DNA from: Crotophaga sulcirostris
Lineage: Eukaryota; Chordata; Aves; Cuculiformes; Crotophagidae
Direction: 5' to 3'
Length of the DNA stretch: 64,000 nucleotides
Assembly: GCA_013397455.1 (NCBI GenBank)
Contig: VYZB01000215.1
Coordinates: 62,001 to 126,000, forward strand
Of this stretch, positions 11,766 through 22,965 are shown piece after piece. Position 1 is the first letter of the stretch; the number at the start of each line of letters is the position of its first letter. The position numbers and the translations under genes were made by a program. Under the pieces are notes generated by a model that made no database searches, was not told the DNA's origin, and saw nothing but the letters and a program-made list of their open reading frames with translations.

Positions 11766-12329
11766 AGTGAGGTGATTCTACCCCTTTACTCCACTCTGGT
11801 GAGACCCCATCTGGAGTACTGCATCCAGATCTGGAGCCCCCAGCACAGGAAAGACATGGACCTGTTGGGGCAGGTTCAGAGTAGGGCCACAAAATTGATC
11901 AGAGGAATAGAACATCTCTCCTGTGAAGAAAGGCTGAGATTTGGAGTTGTTCAGTCTGGAGAACAGAAGGCTCTGGGGAGATCTTATTGTGGCCTTTCAG
12001 TATTTTAAGGGGGCCTATAAGAAAACTGGGGCAAATATTTTAGCAGGGCCTGTTGTTATAGGACAAGGCGTGATAGCTTTAAACTAAAAAAAAATAAAAG
12101 AGGGTAGATATAAGGAATTACATTTTCATGATGATGGTAGCGAAACACTGGAACAGGTTTCCCAGGCAGTAGGTGCTCCATTCCTGGAAATATTCAAGGT
12201 CAGGTTGGACGGGGGCTCTGAGCAACCTGATCTGGTAAAAGGTGTCCCTGTTCACTGCAGGGAGGATGCACTAGATGACCTGTAAAGGTGCCTTACAATC
12301 TAAACCATTCTATGAGCCTCTGATTCTTT
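11766..12329 (+). mobile_element. CR1 LINE, ORF2 C-terminal end plus 3' UTR
   Basis: A 5'-truncated CR1 of about 560 bp. The first 240 bp encode the ORF2 C-terminal region, open from 11,772 to 12,008, with the CR1-typical '[16 protein letters not shown]' block followed by a '[17 protein letters not shown]' segment. Further along, the frame is lost, but the DNA still matches 'ggaacaggtttcccaggca', 'cattcctggaaatattcaag', 'ggtcaggttggac' and the terminal 'aaaccattctatgagcctctgattct'-type octamers. An A-rich insertion sits at about 12,087-12,098. It is a dead copy with no RT core. Confidence 0.95.
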
Positions 12330-12545
12330 TCATATATTGGGATAGGTAGGACAACTAGGACTTGTCCTGCCCCCCTCGTATTTTTCTTACTATTCTTTAT
12401 TATATAGCTTTCTACCTATAAAATATTTCTGCCGCTGCCTCATTTAATCTCTTCCCAAAACAGAGGTTGTTCCTTATCTATGATAATCTCATTATTCCTC
12501 CTTTTACTTTTTCTGGCTTTTTGATATGTTTTTTGAAATAAAACA
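12330..12545. other. Intergenic DNA, nothing recognised
   Basis: Nothing recognised between the CR1 3' end and the AT-rich repeat. Confidence 0.5.
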
Positions 12546-12680
12546 CAGTTTATAAAATGTTTAAGATAAATATTAAAATAGTTAAATATTAAATATAGTA
12601 AAAATACTATAGTAAATATAGTAAATGCAAAAAGTAGTAAAAATAGTAAAAGTAGATAAATAGTAAAACAGTAAATAGTT
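12546..12680 (+). repeat. AT-rich low-complexity repeat (TAGTAAA-like)
   Basis: Irregular repetition of 'tagtaaa' and 'aaatatagta' motifs. It is a degenerate minisatellite-like tract without a clean unit. Confidence 0.75.
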
Positions 12681-13059
12681 TTGTAACAGTATCTGCTGTT
12701 AGAATCACAGACAAGAGCACTTTTAGAACAGAAAGCATGATTATTCTTTCTTTATCTTGTTTCACAAAGATGCTACAGCACTGAGTCACAACAGTTGTTT
12801 CTTGTTTACAGAAGAATCATAACCACAACATTGTTTGACAATGTTTATTTGCAGCACCCCCGGCTATATTCTATTTTAAAAGCCCACAGCTTTTCTGTAG
12901 CGAAAAGAACATCCATGCATCCTTCAAAGCTGAGGAATGTTATAAAAAAGGCTGTGATATCTCTTTCATATGAAATATCTGTTATTACTGATCTTCACAG
13001 AGGCACACACTGCAGATTTAAAAGTGGTATTTAAGATTTTTTCTATAACAACCCTAACA

Positions 13060-13067
13060 GTCTGTTG
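13060..13067 (+). repeat. Left 8-bp target-site duplication of hAT element
   Basis: gtctgttg, matching gtctattg at 13270-13277 with one mismatch. Eight-base duplications are the mark of hAT transposition. Confidence 0.85.
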
Positions 13068-13269
13068 CAGGGGTGTCAAACTCATGGCTCCCGCTGTTCT
13101 CCTCCTGCAGCATAGCAAATGTCACACATGCCGCACACGTGACCAGAGCTGGCAGGAGTGCAGGGGCAAGGAACTCGGTGCTGCCGCTGGGCAGAAACAT
13201 GATGCCGGGCCAGATAAAACAAGGTGGAGGTACGCATTTGGCCCACGAGCCATGAGTCTGACACCCCTG
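13068..13269. mobile_element. Non-autonomous hAT-type DNA transposon, 202 bp
   Basis: The left end CAGGGGTGTCAAACTCATGG (13068 onward) and the right end form 23-bp terminal inverted repeats (13068-13090 and 13247-13269) that differ at one base. They are flanked by an 8-bp target duplication (gtctgttg/gtctattg). CAGGGGTGTCAAACTC and its complement TGACACCCCTG are known ends of Charlie-group hAT transposons. The interior is too short for a transposase and clearly more GC-rich than its surroundings. The overlapping small open frames here (12970-13278 plus, 13073-13255 plus, 13082-13264 minus) come from this composition and the inverted ends, and are not genes. It must have been mobilised by a transposase supplied elsewhere. 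Confidence 0.92.
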
Positions 13270-13277
13270 GTCTATTG
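13270..13277 (+). repeat. Right 8-bp target-site duplication of hAT element
   Basis: gtctattg, the partner of the copy at 13060-13067, directly after the CCCCTG end of the element. Confidence 0.85.
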
Positions 13278-13499
13278 AGTTTTGTGGGTTAAAAGTAGTT
13301 TCAGGATCAGCTACAAGGATTTAAAATACAGAAAAATCCACCCTTAGCTGAGTCTGTAAGCAAAGAGCCTGGTGTCTATTTGTATTGTAAGGATAAAGTA
13401 TTGCAACATTTCATTTCATTCATCCATATTCACATTAATATGTCCAGAATTAAATTTGCTGAATAATTGGGTTAAGATAGGGTAATCACCGAATGAACT

Positions 13500-14540
13500 G
13501 CGTAACAAGACCATCCCGGCTTAACAATGAGCTCTTGAGTGTGTGTAAAAGTAAAAACGAAACATACTGGCTATGAAATGGCATCCAAAAGGATATCAAG
13601 GACTAAAAGACTTTTGCTTGGGCATGCAGAATGCAGTAGGGAAGGCTAAGGCTCAGCTGGAACCAGAAAAGGACCAAAGTCAAGTACAGTAAGAATGGGT
13701 TCTTCAAATATATGAGCAATATGCACAAGCAAAAGGAAGATATAGGCCTATTACTAAACAGGGCAAGGAAACTAGTTGCTAATAATGCTTATGAGGCAGA
13801 TGTTCTCAATAACTTCTTTGCCTCTCCCTCTATTAGTACAGCTGGATACCAGGTCACAAGATCCAGTAGCTACAACAATGGATGAGTCAACACACCAGTA
13901 GTGGAGGAAGGACTGGTCTGCAGCCTCTTGCAAAGGCTCACCCCACATAACTCTGTGGGCCAGGGCAGAACCCACACCAAGATATTAAGGAAAGTGACTA
14001 ACGTTGTTGCATGTCCACTGTCTACAATATTTTAAAAGTCATGCAGGTTTGGAGATGTCCCTGACAACTGGAAGGGGGTAAATTTCATACCCATGTACAA
14101 GAAGGACCTGAAAGAGGACCCACGAAACTACGGGCCCACTAATCTTACTTCAGTCTCTAGAAAAGTAATGGAATGTGTCCTCCTGGATACTATTGCTAAC
14201 CAGATGAAGCAGGCAATGGGGAAAACCCAACATGGATTTACCAAGGGCAAATCATGTCAGACTAAACTGATGACCTTCAACAAAAAAATATTATTTTTTG
14301 TCAACATTGAGAGAGCAGTGGTTGTTGTTTACCTGGACTTCAGCAAAGTGTTTCATGCTGTTCCCCACAGCCTTCTCCTGGACAAACGGCAAAATACAGT
14401 TGGGATGGGTGGTCTGTGAGATGAGCAGGGAACTGGCTAACAAGTAGTACTCAGAGCATGGTGATAAATGGTGTTTATTCAGTTTGGCAGCCTGTCACAA
14501 GCAAGGTCTCCCATGCATTGATATTGAACCCTGTGTTGTC
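13500..14540 (+). mobile_element. CR1 LINE ORF2 fragment (linker and reverse transcriptase)
   Basis: About 1 kb of CR1 ORF2, truncated at both ends. From 13,500 to about 13,740 the DNA matches the region between endonuclease and RT ('ggaaggctaaggctcagct', then 'aaatatatgagcaatatgca'). The DNA at 14,093-14,416 is still open for 108 codons and shows RT motifs: 'RNYGPTNLTSVSRKVME', 'HGFTKGKSCQTKL' and the motif A segment 'YLDFSK', which keeps its aspartate. Where most copies read AFDTV, this one reads VFHAV. After 14,416 the frame is broken, although 'gataaatggtgtttattcag' and 'ggcagcctgtcacaagcaag' still align to the 'NGVYS-WQPVTSG' stretch. Not functional. Confidence 0.93.
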
Positions 14541-17500
14541 TCAGAAATATCCTGGAATTATTTAAGTTTTAGGGAAGTTAGTTACATGCATTTTGTGAGA
14601 AATATTCATAGAATTTCATGTGTATTGAATGCTTTGTGTACTGAATGTCAAATGTCAAATATAGGGTATCTGTAAAATATGTTATTTAGCAAACACTTGA
14701 AATATTCTGTAAATAGCCTAACCAATGTTTCAGTGGATTGTAGAATTTTCAAGGTACATGTGAAACAGTTGAAAATGGCTGAATCCATCTCCAGACTGGC
14801 ATAAATGAAAAGACTGTGATGCTTTAAGTTTGATTTAAAAATACAGCTCAGGCTAAGTGTGCTGTGTAGTAAATATGCATCTGCTTTTATAGAGCAAATG
14901 GCAATCAAAAAAAGTATCTGAATATTCTGTGCAAATAAAATATTAATCTATTACTGGCTTTACAAATTCATGTTCTACATGTTTCATTAAACAAAGCAAT
15001 GAAATTTTTCCCACAGAATTTTTTTCCGTGATGACACTATATTGTCTCAAAACACAGTGGTATTGACTAACCTATTTTCCCCTTTACTCACTTTCTGAAT
15101 GTCAAATATAGAATATTTTATTGTGATCATTCATTACATTTTTCATTTTATTTCAAGTGTGGTTCTGTTGCTTTTGTGATGATTAAATTTTGAAAAGAAC
15201 AAAAATACATAAAAATGGAACAACATAAGAAGGGAAAAACGCTTTTACCTAAACTTTAGTCATGTTTTCTTTATAGACGGAACATATTTACTCTTGTGAA
15301 AGTCAGCAGCAATATTCCCAGGCAGACACTTTCTTTCACAGTTTCTGCTGAATTTTTATCCTAGCAAGAACTTCACGTGACAATTGTATTTGTGGATCAA
15401 TATAAAATGCTATGAAGCTGATGACTTTATTTTTTACATTGTGGCTCCCATTTGAGTGAGTAATGAGAATGACAGAGCAAGAAATGAAAATACCTGAGAC
15501 TGGATTTTTCAGAGTGTCTATGCAGCAGGCCAGAAGTATAAAGGTGAGATGTTCAGAAGAGTGACTCCTTATATACTTTGAGTAAACGAGTGACCAGAAC
15601 AATAGCTCTTCTCCTACACACTGTTTGTCTGTCTTCCCAATCTCCTGTTTTTCCTCTCAAAGCTGTGTTATTTCTTTTCAATTCTTCTTTAACACTCATT
15701 TCTTTTTCTTCCAGTTTAATAATTTTTATTCTGTAAATCTCTTTCCTCAAAATGTATCTGTTCTTTGCAGGCTCCTCTTAGTCCTTTGTTTAATCGTGTT
15801 TTCTTCTTTTCTACCCTACTACTTTCTGCATTATATTCCATTATGGCCTAGATGGGAATTTGTTCAGACTACTCTATTCTAATTCTTAATCAACTAACCT
15901 GAAGGAATCAGGAGGAAATCTGCTCTGCGTTAATTAATTTTGGATGCAGTTACTCAAAATATACAAGAACACATACTGGAAATCAATTATCTAAGAGTGA
16001 ATCCCCATTTAAAATAAAGTGTATAACTAAGGATTTCACAGAAACAAAATTTATCGTACCCTCTCTCAATAAGTGCATCCCACTCTGCAATTTAAATAAC
16101 ACTACGGAATCCCTACCCCTCTTAGTGGCTTGATGAACAGACTACATTATTAACTTATGTGTTGGTTAGTATTTCTGTCTTACTGGAGCTAGTTCTTATT
16201 TCTCCTAATAATCTGAGCTGCTAGACATGAATTCTGTACTGCCTCTGAATACTACTCCAATTGTGGGATTGAAATAACTTAAATTACCCTCACAAATATA
16301 AAGGTTTTAGACAGAAGTTTTCATGACAAGTAAAACAGGTACATTGCAACACAGGAATGTGCTACTAAGACACTGCTTTAACTTGCAGGAAAATGTTTTC
16401 AGTATATTTCAGAAAAATGCCTATAAAACTCCAATGAAATCCAATGGACTTTGTTCATTTTTCTCTGAAGGTAGTTTTGAATTTTTTATATGCTATTGGC
16501 TTCAGTTGAGTCACTTCTTACTTACACTACCATGTACTAAGCCAGAATTTTGTCTGCTGTGTCTTCAAAGGAAAAACTGGACAAGTCTATTCATAAGATA
16601 TTTTCCACCAAAGTGGGTGATAGAACACAGTGCCAAATATTTTAGTAAGGGTGTTATTTTCCCTCCAGAAAAAACCCAGAAATATACAGAAAGAGTAACA
16701 CACACTATGTCTTTGAACTCAGGAGAAATCAGGCCAACTTTCTGAGACACTACAGAACAGCACACTGAAGGCCAAATAAAAATGATTCATGTGTAGACAG
16801 GAATGATAGACATAAAATGTTCCTTTATAGAAAATATGAAAATACCAGTAGAGGAGTATACCTTTCTGAGTGGTTCTCAAAAATATCAGATCCCTTGTTT
16901 TGTTCCTGGTTTTGAAGGAAAAGTCTTGTTTTTGCCTCTACAGCCTTCCAGCTTGGAAAAAAACCCAGCTTTGATGTTTCTGAAATACTTTGCAGAATCT
17001 GCCAACACTGTAAAGGGTAATTCAATTTAACAGCAAACATTTACCGTGTACTTTCAGGAAACAGGCATTGTCACACAGGAAAAACATTTGTAGAGCATCT
17101 GCAGTAATTTTTTTCTGTAAGGATGCAAACCACCGTGTCAGCTTAGGCCTAGCCACCCTTAGGATCTAAAACTTGCTAAAAGACATCTATATTGAAAGTG
17201 AAACAGCTGAAATAGCTGCACTATGATGATCAGCATAAAGAAGAACTAAGCACAACTGGTCTAGTTGCTGAGATAATTTTCAACTCCACTGTCAAATTCC
17301 TTTTGTCTGATCTATATATTTGACACATTTTCCATCTTCGAATCTGACATCGTTATTGACAAACTCCTACATTTTGACAAACTTCTATGCTTACTAACTG
17401 AAAAAAAGAAGAAACCATCCGTAACATCTCTGCTTATTCACAGAACGCACAACATATGTGAAACTAGATCTTAAACCTGAATCATCAAGCTTTCAGACTG

Positions 17501-18552
17501 GAATCTATATAGCTGCATTACATATGCCGTTGACCCATCTAATTAGACTGCATACGGTGCCACAGTAATGTATCAGAGTGTCAAACAACTATCAGAAACA
17601 GATGTAGTTCTCCATGGAACTGGACTGTGACTACTGGTTCAGCCTGGTCTGGCATTGTGAAGACCTGACTTTAGAAAAATATGGATTGTAAAATCATATA
17701 TCTTCTGTAAAGCAAGAACATAAGGTTAAACTCTACAACTTCTCACATCTAATTGTAGTTTTGGCTAGTAGTCATCAGCCTATATGGAAACACCTGCTCC
17801 ATCATCAAAGGAAGCCTCTGTCTTCGTGGTTTATAGGATCCCTGGATCTCAAGCTGATGGAGGTGCTTTCCTGCATGTTTGGGTGAGATAAGTCTATGAG
17901 AAAATACAGTAGTCTTCTGGCAGAGGATCAGCATTCTCGACATGCTGGGCCTGTGGGTCTCATCCTTTCTTCCAAGCTAGCTTTTGAAGATGATTATTAC
18001 CACTATATTTATGCAGTTTGCTCCGGCTGGGCGTGCCAGGTGTTCCAGATGGATCCCTTAGGGGAATTTGTCTGAGTCATGCCAGATTTCTAGATCTCCT
18101 CAGATGTGTTATCACAGACACCTGAATGACAAACTTATTAGGAGCAAGCTGGAGCCCAGCATGTGAGGCAGAATGGACCTGGTGATCTCCCCATCATAAA
18201 CCTTCAACCTAGAGTAAAATATTCAATGAAATTAATTTCCTACCAAGTGAAATCTTCTTGGGGAGGAGGGGTGTTTGGAGGTGCAGAGCAGGCTTATACT
18301 GGCTTCCTACAGACCTAGAAGCTAGAGAGTTCCAGCAGCTGGGAGATGAAAACAAAAACTAGGAAGTTAACACAGAAATTGGTGAAGATTCAGAAATTGG
18401 TAAAGTACAGAGAAAATGGAAGTGGTGTTTGAAGCTGTGTGCAACTTCCAGGGTCAATGCCATGAAGGTGGAGACAATACACTGGTTGGGATGCTCACCC
18501 CTGGGAGGTGTTGCAGTAGGTATCTACTACAGATGACAGGAACTGAACTGTG
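14541..18552. other. Long unique intergenic stretch, nothing recognised
   Basis: Four kilobases without a repeat I can recognise. The largest open frame, 16,323-16,745 plus (140 codons), has no domain, no codon bias that I can see and an antisense open frame over part of it. I treat it as chance. A pyrimidine-rich tract lies at about 15,610-15,720. Diverged old repeats at about 17,950-18,330 cannot be excluded. Confidence 0.5.
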
Positions 18553-18836
18553 CATCTTTAAGAAGGGCAAGATGAAACACTCAGGAAACTGTAGGATGTT
18601 CAGTCTTATTTCAGTCCTTTGGAATATTATGGAGCAAAATTCAATAAATTCCATGGAAAGCCATTTTTCCATCACATGAAGGACAAGAAAATGTTTGAAG
18701 ACAACCAATATGGATTTACCAGTGGAAAATCACGCTTGACCAACCCATAAACCTTCTGCAAAAGGAAAGCAGTGAATGTCATACACCTTAGCTTATGAAA
18801 CCTTTCAAGACAGTCTAATATACCATGCTTGTATGG
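18553..18836 (+). mobile_element. CR1 LINE reverse-transcriptase remnant
   Basis: Matches the same ORF2 interval as 14,093-14,350 but is more decayed: 'catctttaagaagggcaag', 'ggaaactgtaggatgttcag', 'cacatgaaggacaagaaaa', 'caatatggatttaccagtgg' and 'cacgcttgaccaaccca'. The frame at 18,416-18,676 covers only part of it, and its first 45 codons or so are not CR1-like. Several stops and small deletions break the rest. Both ends of the element are missing. Confidence 0.88.
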
Positions 18837-21800
18837 CCAAAGGTGAAGCAGGAGGTATTTCTTCCTGATACAATTAAAGCCTCATTCAAACTAGGCCCTA
18901 GTAGGTGTGTCAAGCTGAAATGTATCTCGCCATTTCCAAGAATGCAAGTTCTTAATCCACAGGTGTTCAGCAGTTGATCCAGAGACTAAAGTTAGTCCGA
19001 AATTTCTTTCCTTTCTTAGTGTTCCCTTTCTTTTTTCCTGATTTCGGATGGGATTCAACTGCTTAGTGATGAGAATCATCAGTTGAGATGCCCTAGGATA
19101 TCTCAGAAATTCACATGAACTAGATAATTTGGAGTTCATGGCCACAAAAACTTTGATAGCTGTCTGTATCTATCTATCTATATTTATAGCTTCCTCTGTG
19201 GTTGAGATAATTTTTCAAATATTTAGCAAGAAGTCTTTTCAGTTCTGCACAAAACTACAGAGATCTTCTGCCATCCAAAATGACAACTTTTGTTTTTCAA
19301 AGCAATATGTGTTTCTAAAGGGACTAGTTAAATTATTGTTGTCTGATCGGTTCCCAAATTGCCATGGATCAGGCAGTTGTCTTGGCCCAATTGAACTTAC
19401 AGACAACAGTTGTTTAATATATATCATATCCTTGAACTGGTATTTCTGAGAAAGTGAAAAGTAAGACTTCTTAAAAAACAAGGACCTGATTCTGTCTATA
19501 AGATTTTACAATTCACTCTTCAAGTGCTGCCTCTAAATATGACCTTGAATATCTGAGGATTGTTTCTGTTCATAAACATATGCAGAAGATGCATACATCC
19601 ATACAGAGTTACCAGTCTTGACAAAACAAAACCAAACAAAAAGAAAAAGCTCTCTTACTAAAAACACAGGTGGAGGTATTTGTGTGGTTTTGTGTGACTC
19701 ACAGTTAATGTAGTTCTGGCTCAAATTCTTGTCTCTTATCTACTTATTGTTACATAACAGATGCACAAAAGATTTTCTGAAAACAAAATAAGACAAAAAA
19801 TCAACAAGAAGTTGGGAACATCTCCAACTTGATGAACACCGGTAAAATTTACTCATTAGAAAGTTTTGTCTGGAGAGTTTTATTACAATTCTCTACAATT
19901 CTCCTGTCATCTCTTCAGTAACAGCTGGCTTGAGCACTCACACAATGATCTGATAAACTGGATTGATTGTCTGTTATGGACCTGGGCTTGAATGATGTTG
20001 AGGTGAATGGCAAGTTTCTGTATTTGTATTGTTAGAGGCAGAATCACTATGAGAATTTTCAAAGCAGACTGGGAAGAAAAATAGGTCTTAGTTTATTGCA
20101 TGATGACTATAAGACCCAAAGCCCAGAATTATGTAGGAGGAAATAATAATTATAGATAAGCAAAAGAAATCAATATGTAGGGGGGGGGGTTATGCTTTTC
20201 ACAGGATGACAATGTCTGAGAATGAAATGTGCAATTGCTAGTGTAGTCTACAGATGACTTTTTTAATGAGGAAGAAGGTTATTTTGATGCCAGATTGATA
20301 GATTTAAAAGTTATTGTAGAACTTCTCAAATAAGGTCTCTATAAAAGTAGCAAAGGAAAAGCTGAACCAGATGAGTTACTGTAGTTGTGTCAAAACAATC
20401 ATCTCTCATTCTTAAAAATGCTTGAAAAAAAAAATTCTTCACTTTTTCCCTTTTAGCAAGCAGTAGCTAATCCACACTTTTAACAGATTATCAATGAAAA
20501 AAGCTGTGAAACTGCTGCACTGACTAGATGGCAAGCACCACTAGGAAAAATAAAATCCTAAACAGCAAAAACTATAAATTAAGGTCAAAGTAAACCATGA
20601 TGTGGAGAGATGATATTCCAATGACATTTTATAAACATACGCCCAGCTCAGCAGTATCCAAATGACATTAACTGCCAAATTCCTATCATAATTATTTAAA
20701 AAACAATGAAATCACTTGAGGAAAAGAAACTCTTGATTTTTTCACTGACCATAAATGAATTTAAACAAGACTTTGGAAATTTAACTAGTGGTGTCCAAAT
20801 AGTGTTCCTAAAACTAATTATACATTTCACAAGAATTTTTCAGTTTTAACTGTTGCAGTTTCAAGTGTTTGAGTCCATTACAGGTGGATTTTGTTGTTTG
20901 AAGCAAAAAGTATTCAAACCAACCCAATTGTATTATGCTAGTGCTTTTCTTTCATATAAACAAATACTTTTTAAAAGGGTAAATAGATTTATGTTTCTGT
21001 AACCCAATATATTGATGTACATATATCGTATAAACACTTGTATGGTTACCAAATGAATGAACTTATTACTGCCTACAATTTCTACATTATACACTACCCT
21101 AGATATTCTGCTAGAATCACCTCTCAGCAATCTTAACTGAAGAGGAGAAAATAATGTAAGTGGTAAATAAAACAAGGATTCACAGGTAACTTCCTTCATA
21201 TGAGTAGATATTTTAAATTTCAGAGGACTAGTGGTCATACTAATTATGTGCATGTATTTGCATTTACAAATTTTTATCTTTAGACATGTGAGAAATGTCA
21301 CCACTGTTAGCCTGGCACTGGAAGATATTTCATGTTCCTAATTAAGCAAACCTCCTTGAGATTTTTCAAAGGGAAGTGAGGGATGGGGGGTGGTGAGATT
21401 GAGGAGAGATAGAATATATTGGAGAGTTCAGTTCCCTTTTGGCAAAGCACAATGGCTGTGTGTGTCGAAATGCTGGTCTGGTCTGATAGTTTGTAACCAT
21501 AGCAACTGCTGGAGAAACCAGAGGTGAAAACAGAATATTAGGGGTTTCTGTTCTCCAGAGCACTGCAGTGGGAATTGAGTAAAAGAGAGAAAGACTGTAA
21601 ATACTTTTCCTGTCCCAGGAAGTTTGCAGTGTAAGTTCCAAGAGTTATTAACATTTAATTACATAGAGAATTTATGCATAAGGAGTGTTTTTTTCTTTTG
21701 TAAATGTATATAGCCAATTAAATGGTATGGAACTAAATTCTTTTTCAGCCACGAGATGCAAATGATATTAATAAAATCCTTTTTTTTTCCCTGTAGAGTA

Positions 21801-21896
21801 GTCTCCAGAAATAAAATGAGCACTGCAGTTTGCTGTCTTCTACTTGTGTGTACAGAGTCCTTTACTTCAAACATTTTGGAGAAAATATTTTTAGAT
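18837..21896. other. Intergenic DNA; (TATC)n and a G10 tract only
   Basis: A short (CTAT)n run lies at about 19,169-19,185, and ten consecutive G at 20,180-20,189. The minus-strand frame 20,933-21,304 (123 codons) has no recognisable domain. Nothing else recognised. Confidence 0.5.
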
Positions 21897-22070
21897 CTAT
21901 ATTATATTATGTAATTATATAATATTATTTTTATATTATATGTTATATATTATGGGTTATGTATTATATATTATATGTTATAAATTATGTTATATGTTAT
22001 ATATTATATATTGTATATTATATATATTAGGTATTATATATTGTATGTTATATATTATATATTATTTTTA
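21897..22070 (+). repeat. (TATATTA)n AT-only minisatellite
   Basis: About 170 bp of imperfect tatatta/ttatatgt units. It is almost pure A and T, so the strands can pair with themselves. Length is likely variable between individuals. Confidence 0.92.
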
Positions 22071-22304
22071 ATAAGCAGATTTTGTGAGCGTTTATTCCTC
22101 CAGTCGATTTTCTGGAAGGCCTTGTATTTTTTTGTTCAAGGTCTTGCTACTCAAAGCTTCCAAAGGGAGAGGGAAAAAGTTTTGCCAATCAAAATCTTTT
22201 GTTGTTTTCCTAGAAATGGTGAATGCCATCTCCCAGTCAGCTTTATACTATGCTATTGAGTTCCCTGCCTATCCAGCCAAAGGATGCACACAGCAGACAT
22301 ACGT
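22071..22304. other. Intergenic DNA, nothing recognised
   Basis: No repeat or gene recognised between the AT repeat and the antisense CR1. Overlapping frames at 21,987-22,329 are not supported. Confidence 0.5.
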
Positions 22305-22470
22305 AACCACAGAATCCCAGAATGGCTAAGATTGGATGCTACCTCTTGAGATCATCTGGTCCAAGTTCCCTGCTCAAGCAGGGTCACCTATTGCAGCCTG
22401 GCCAGGACTGTGTCCAGTCAGGTTTTGAAAAACCTCCAGAGGATGGAGACTCCCCAGCCTCCCTGGGCAA
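22305..22470 (-). mobile_element. CR1 LINE 3' end, minus strand
   Basis: Plus-strand reading 'accacagaatcccagaatgg', 'ctcttgagatcatctggtcc', 'ccctgctcaagcagggtcac', 'aggactgtgtccagtcagg' and 'gatggagactccccagcct' is the antisense of a CR1 3' end. It belongs to a different subfamily from the 5201 and 57,568 copies: it has the 'ctcaagcagggtcacc' block that those lack. It stops at 'ctgggcaac', where retroviral sequence begins. Confidence 0.93.
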
Positions 22471-22965
22471 CATGTTGGCTAATCCTTTCTTTTCAATTGC
22501 CATTGCACAGGAATCGCAAGATCAATTTGCCTTCAGCTGGTGTGGAAAACAGTTCACGTTTCAGGTACTGCCACAGGGGTATAAGCATAGTCCAACCATT
22601 TGTCACCAGATGGTAGCTGCTGATTTACCTGCCCCATGGGTAGGGTGCACTTTTCACCATAACATAGATGATATCTTGATCATGGGACCCTTGAAAGACA
22701 CTGTGCAGGAACAGGTGCAAGATTTAATAACAACTATGGAGAACAGGGGGTGGGCAGTTAATCCAGTTAATCCAGTGGACGGTTAATTTGGAAAGGTCCA
22801 GTTACTCTGGCATAGTAGCCACTATAAAATTCTAGTTTGATTGTCCAAAAGAAAGTTGGCAGACCAGAAATATTTCTTGTAAATGGCCAATCCTATTTCT
22901 TTACCTGAATCTAAACCTCATCAGGTTTTTATGAGATTTGGGATTCTGCTGTCAGGTGACAAAAA
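22471..22965 (+). mobile_element. Endogenous retrovirus pol (RT) fragment, defective
   Basis: The plus-strand frame encodes a retroviral reverse-transcriptase core of about 105 residues: an 'FFSIAIAQESQDQFAFSW' segment, then 'LPQGYKHSPTICH', then the catalytic box read as 'NIDDIL', and 'NRGWAVNP'. The usual aromatic residue of the YxDD box is Asn here. A stop ends the frame at 22,786. Beyond it, until about 22,965, the DNA still resembles the RT-connection region but in broken frames. The wording is closest to class III (ERVL-like) pol in my memory, but a gammaretroviral-like source is possible. There is no gag, integrase, env or LTR beside it. It cannot be functional. Confidence 0.85.

Noticed and set aside
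12970..13278. Overlapping open frames over the hAT element on both strands
   Set aside because: They follow from the GC-rich interior and inverted ends of a 202-bp non-autonomous transposon. No transposase domain fits in it.
16323..16745. 140-codon plus-strand open frame, among the longest in the window
   Set aside because: No recognisable domain, an overlapping antisense frame at its end and composition like the AT-rich background. Chance is the simplest reading.
20933..21304. 123-codon minus-strand open frame
   Set aside because: AT-driven composition, no motif, no support.
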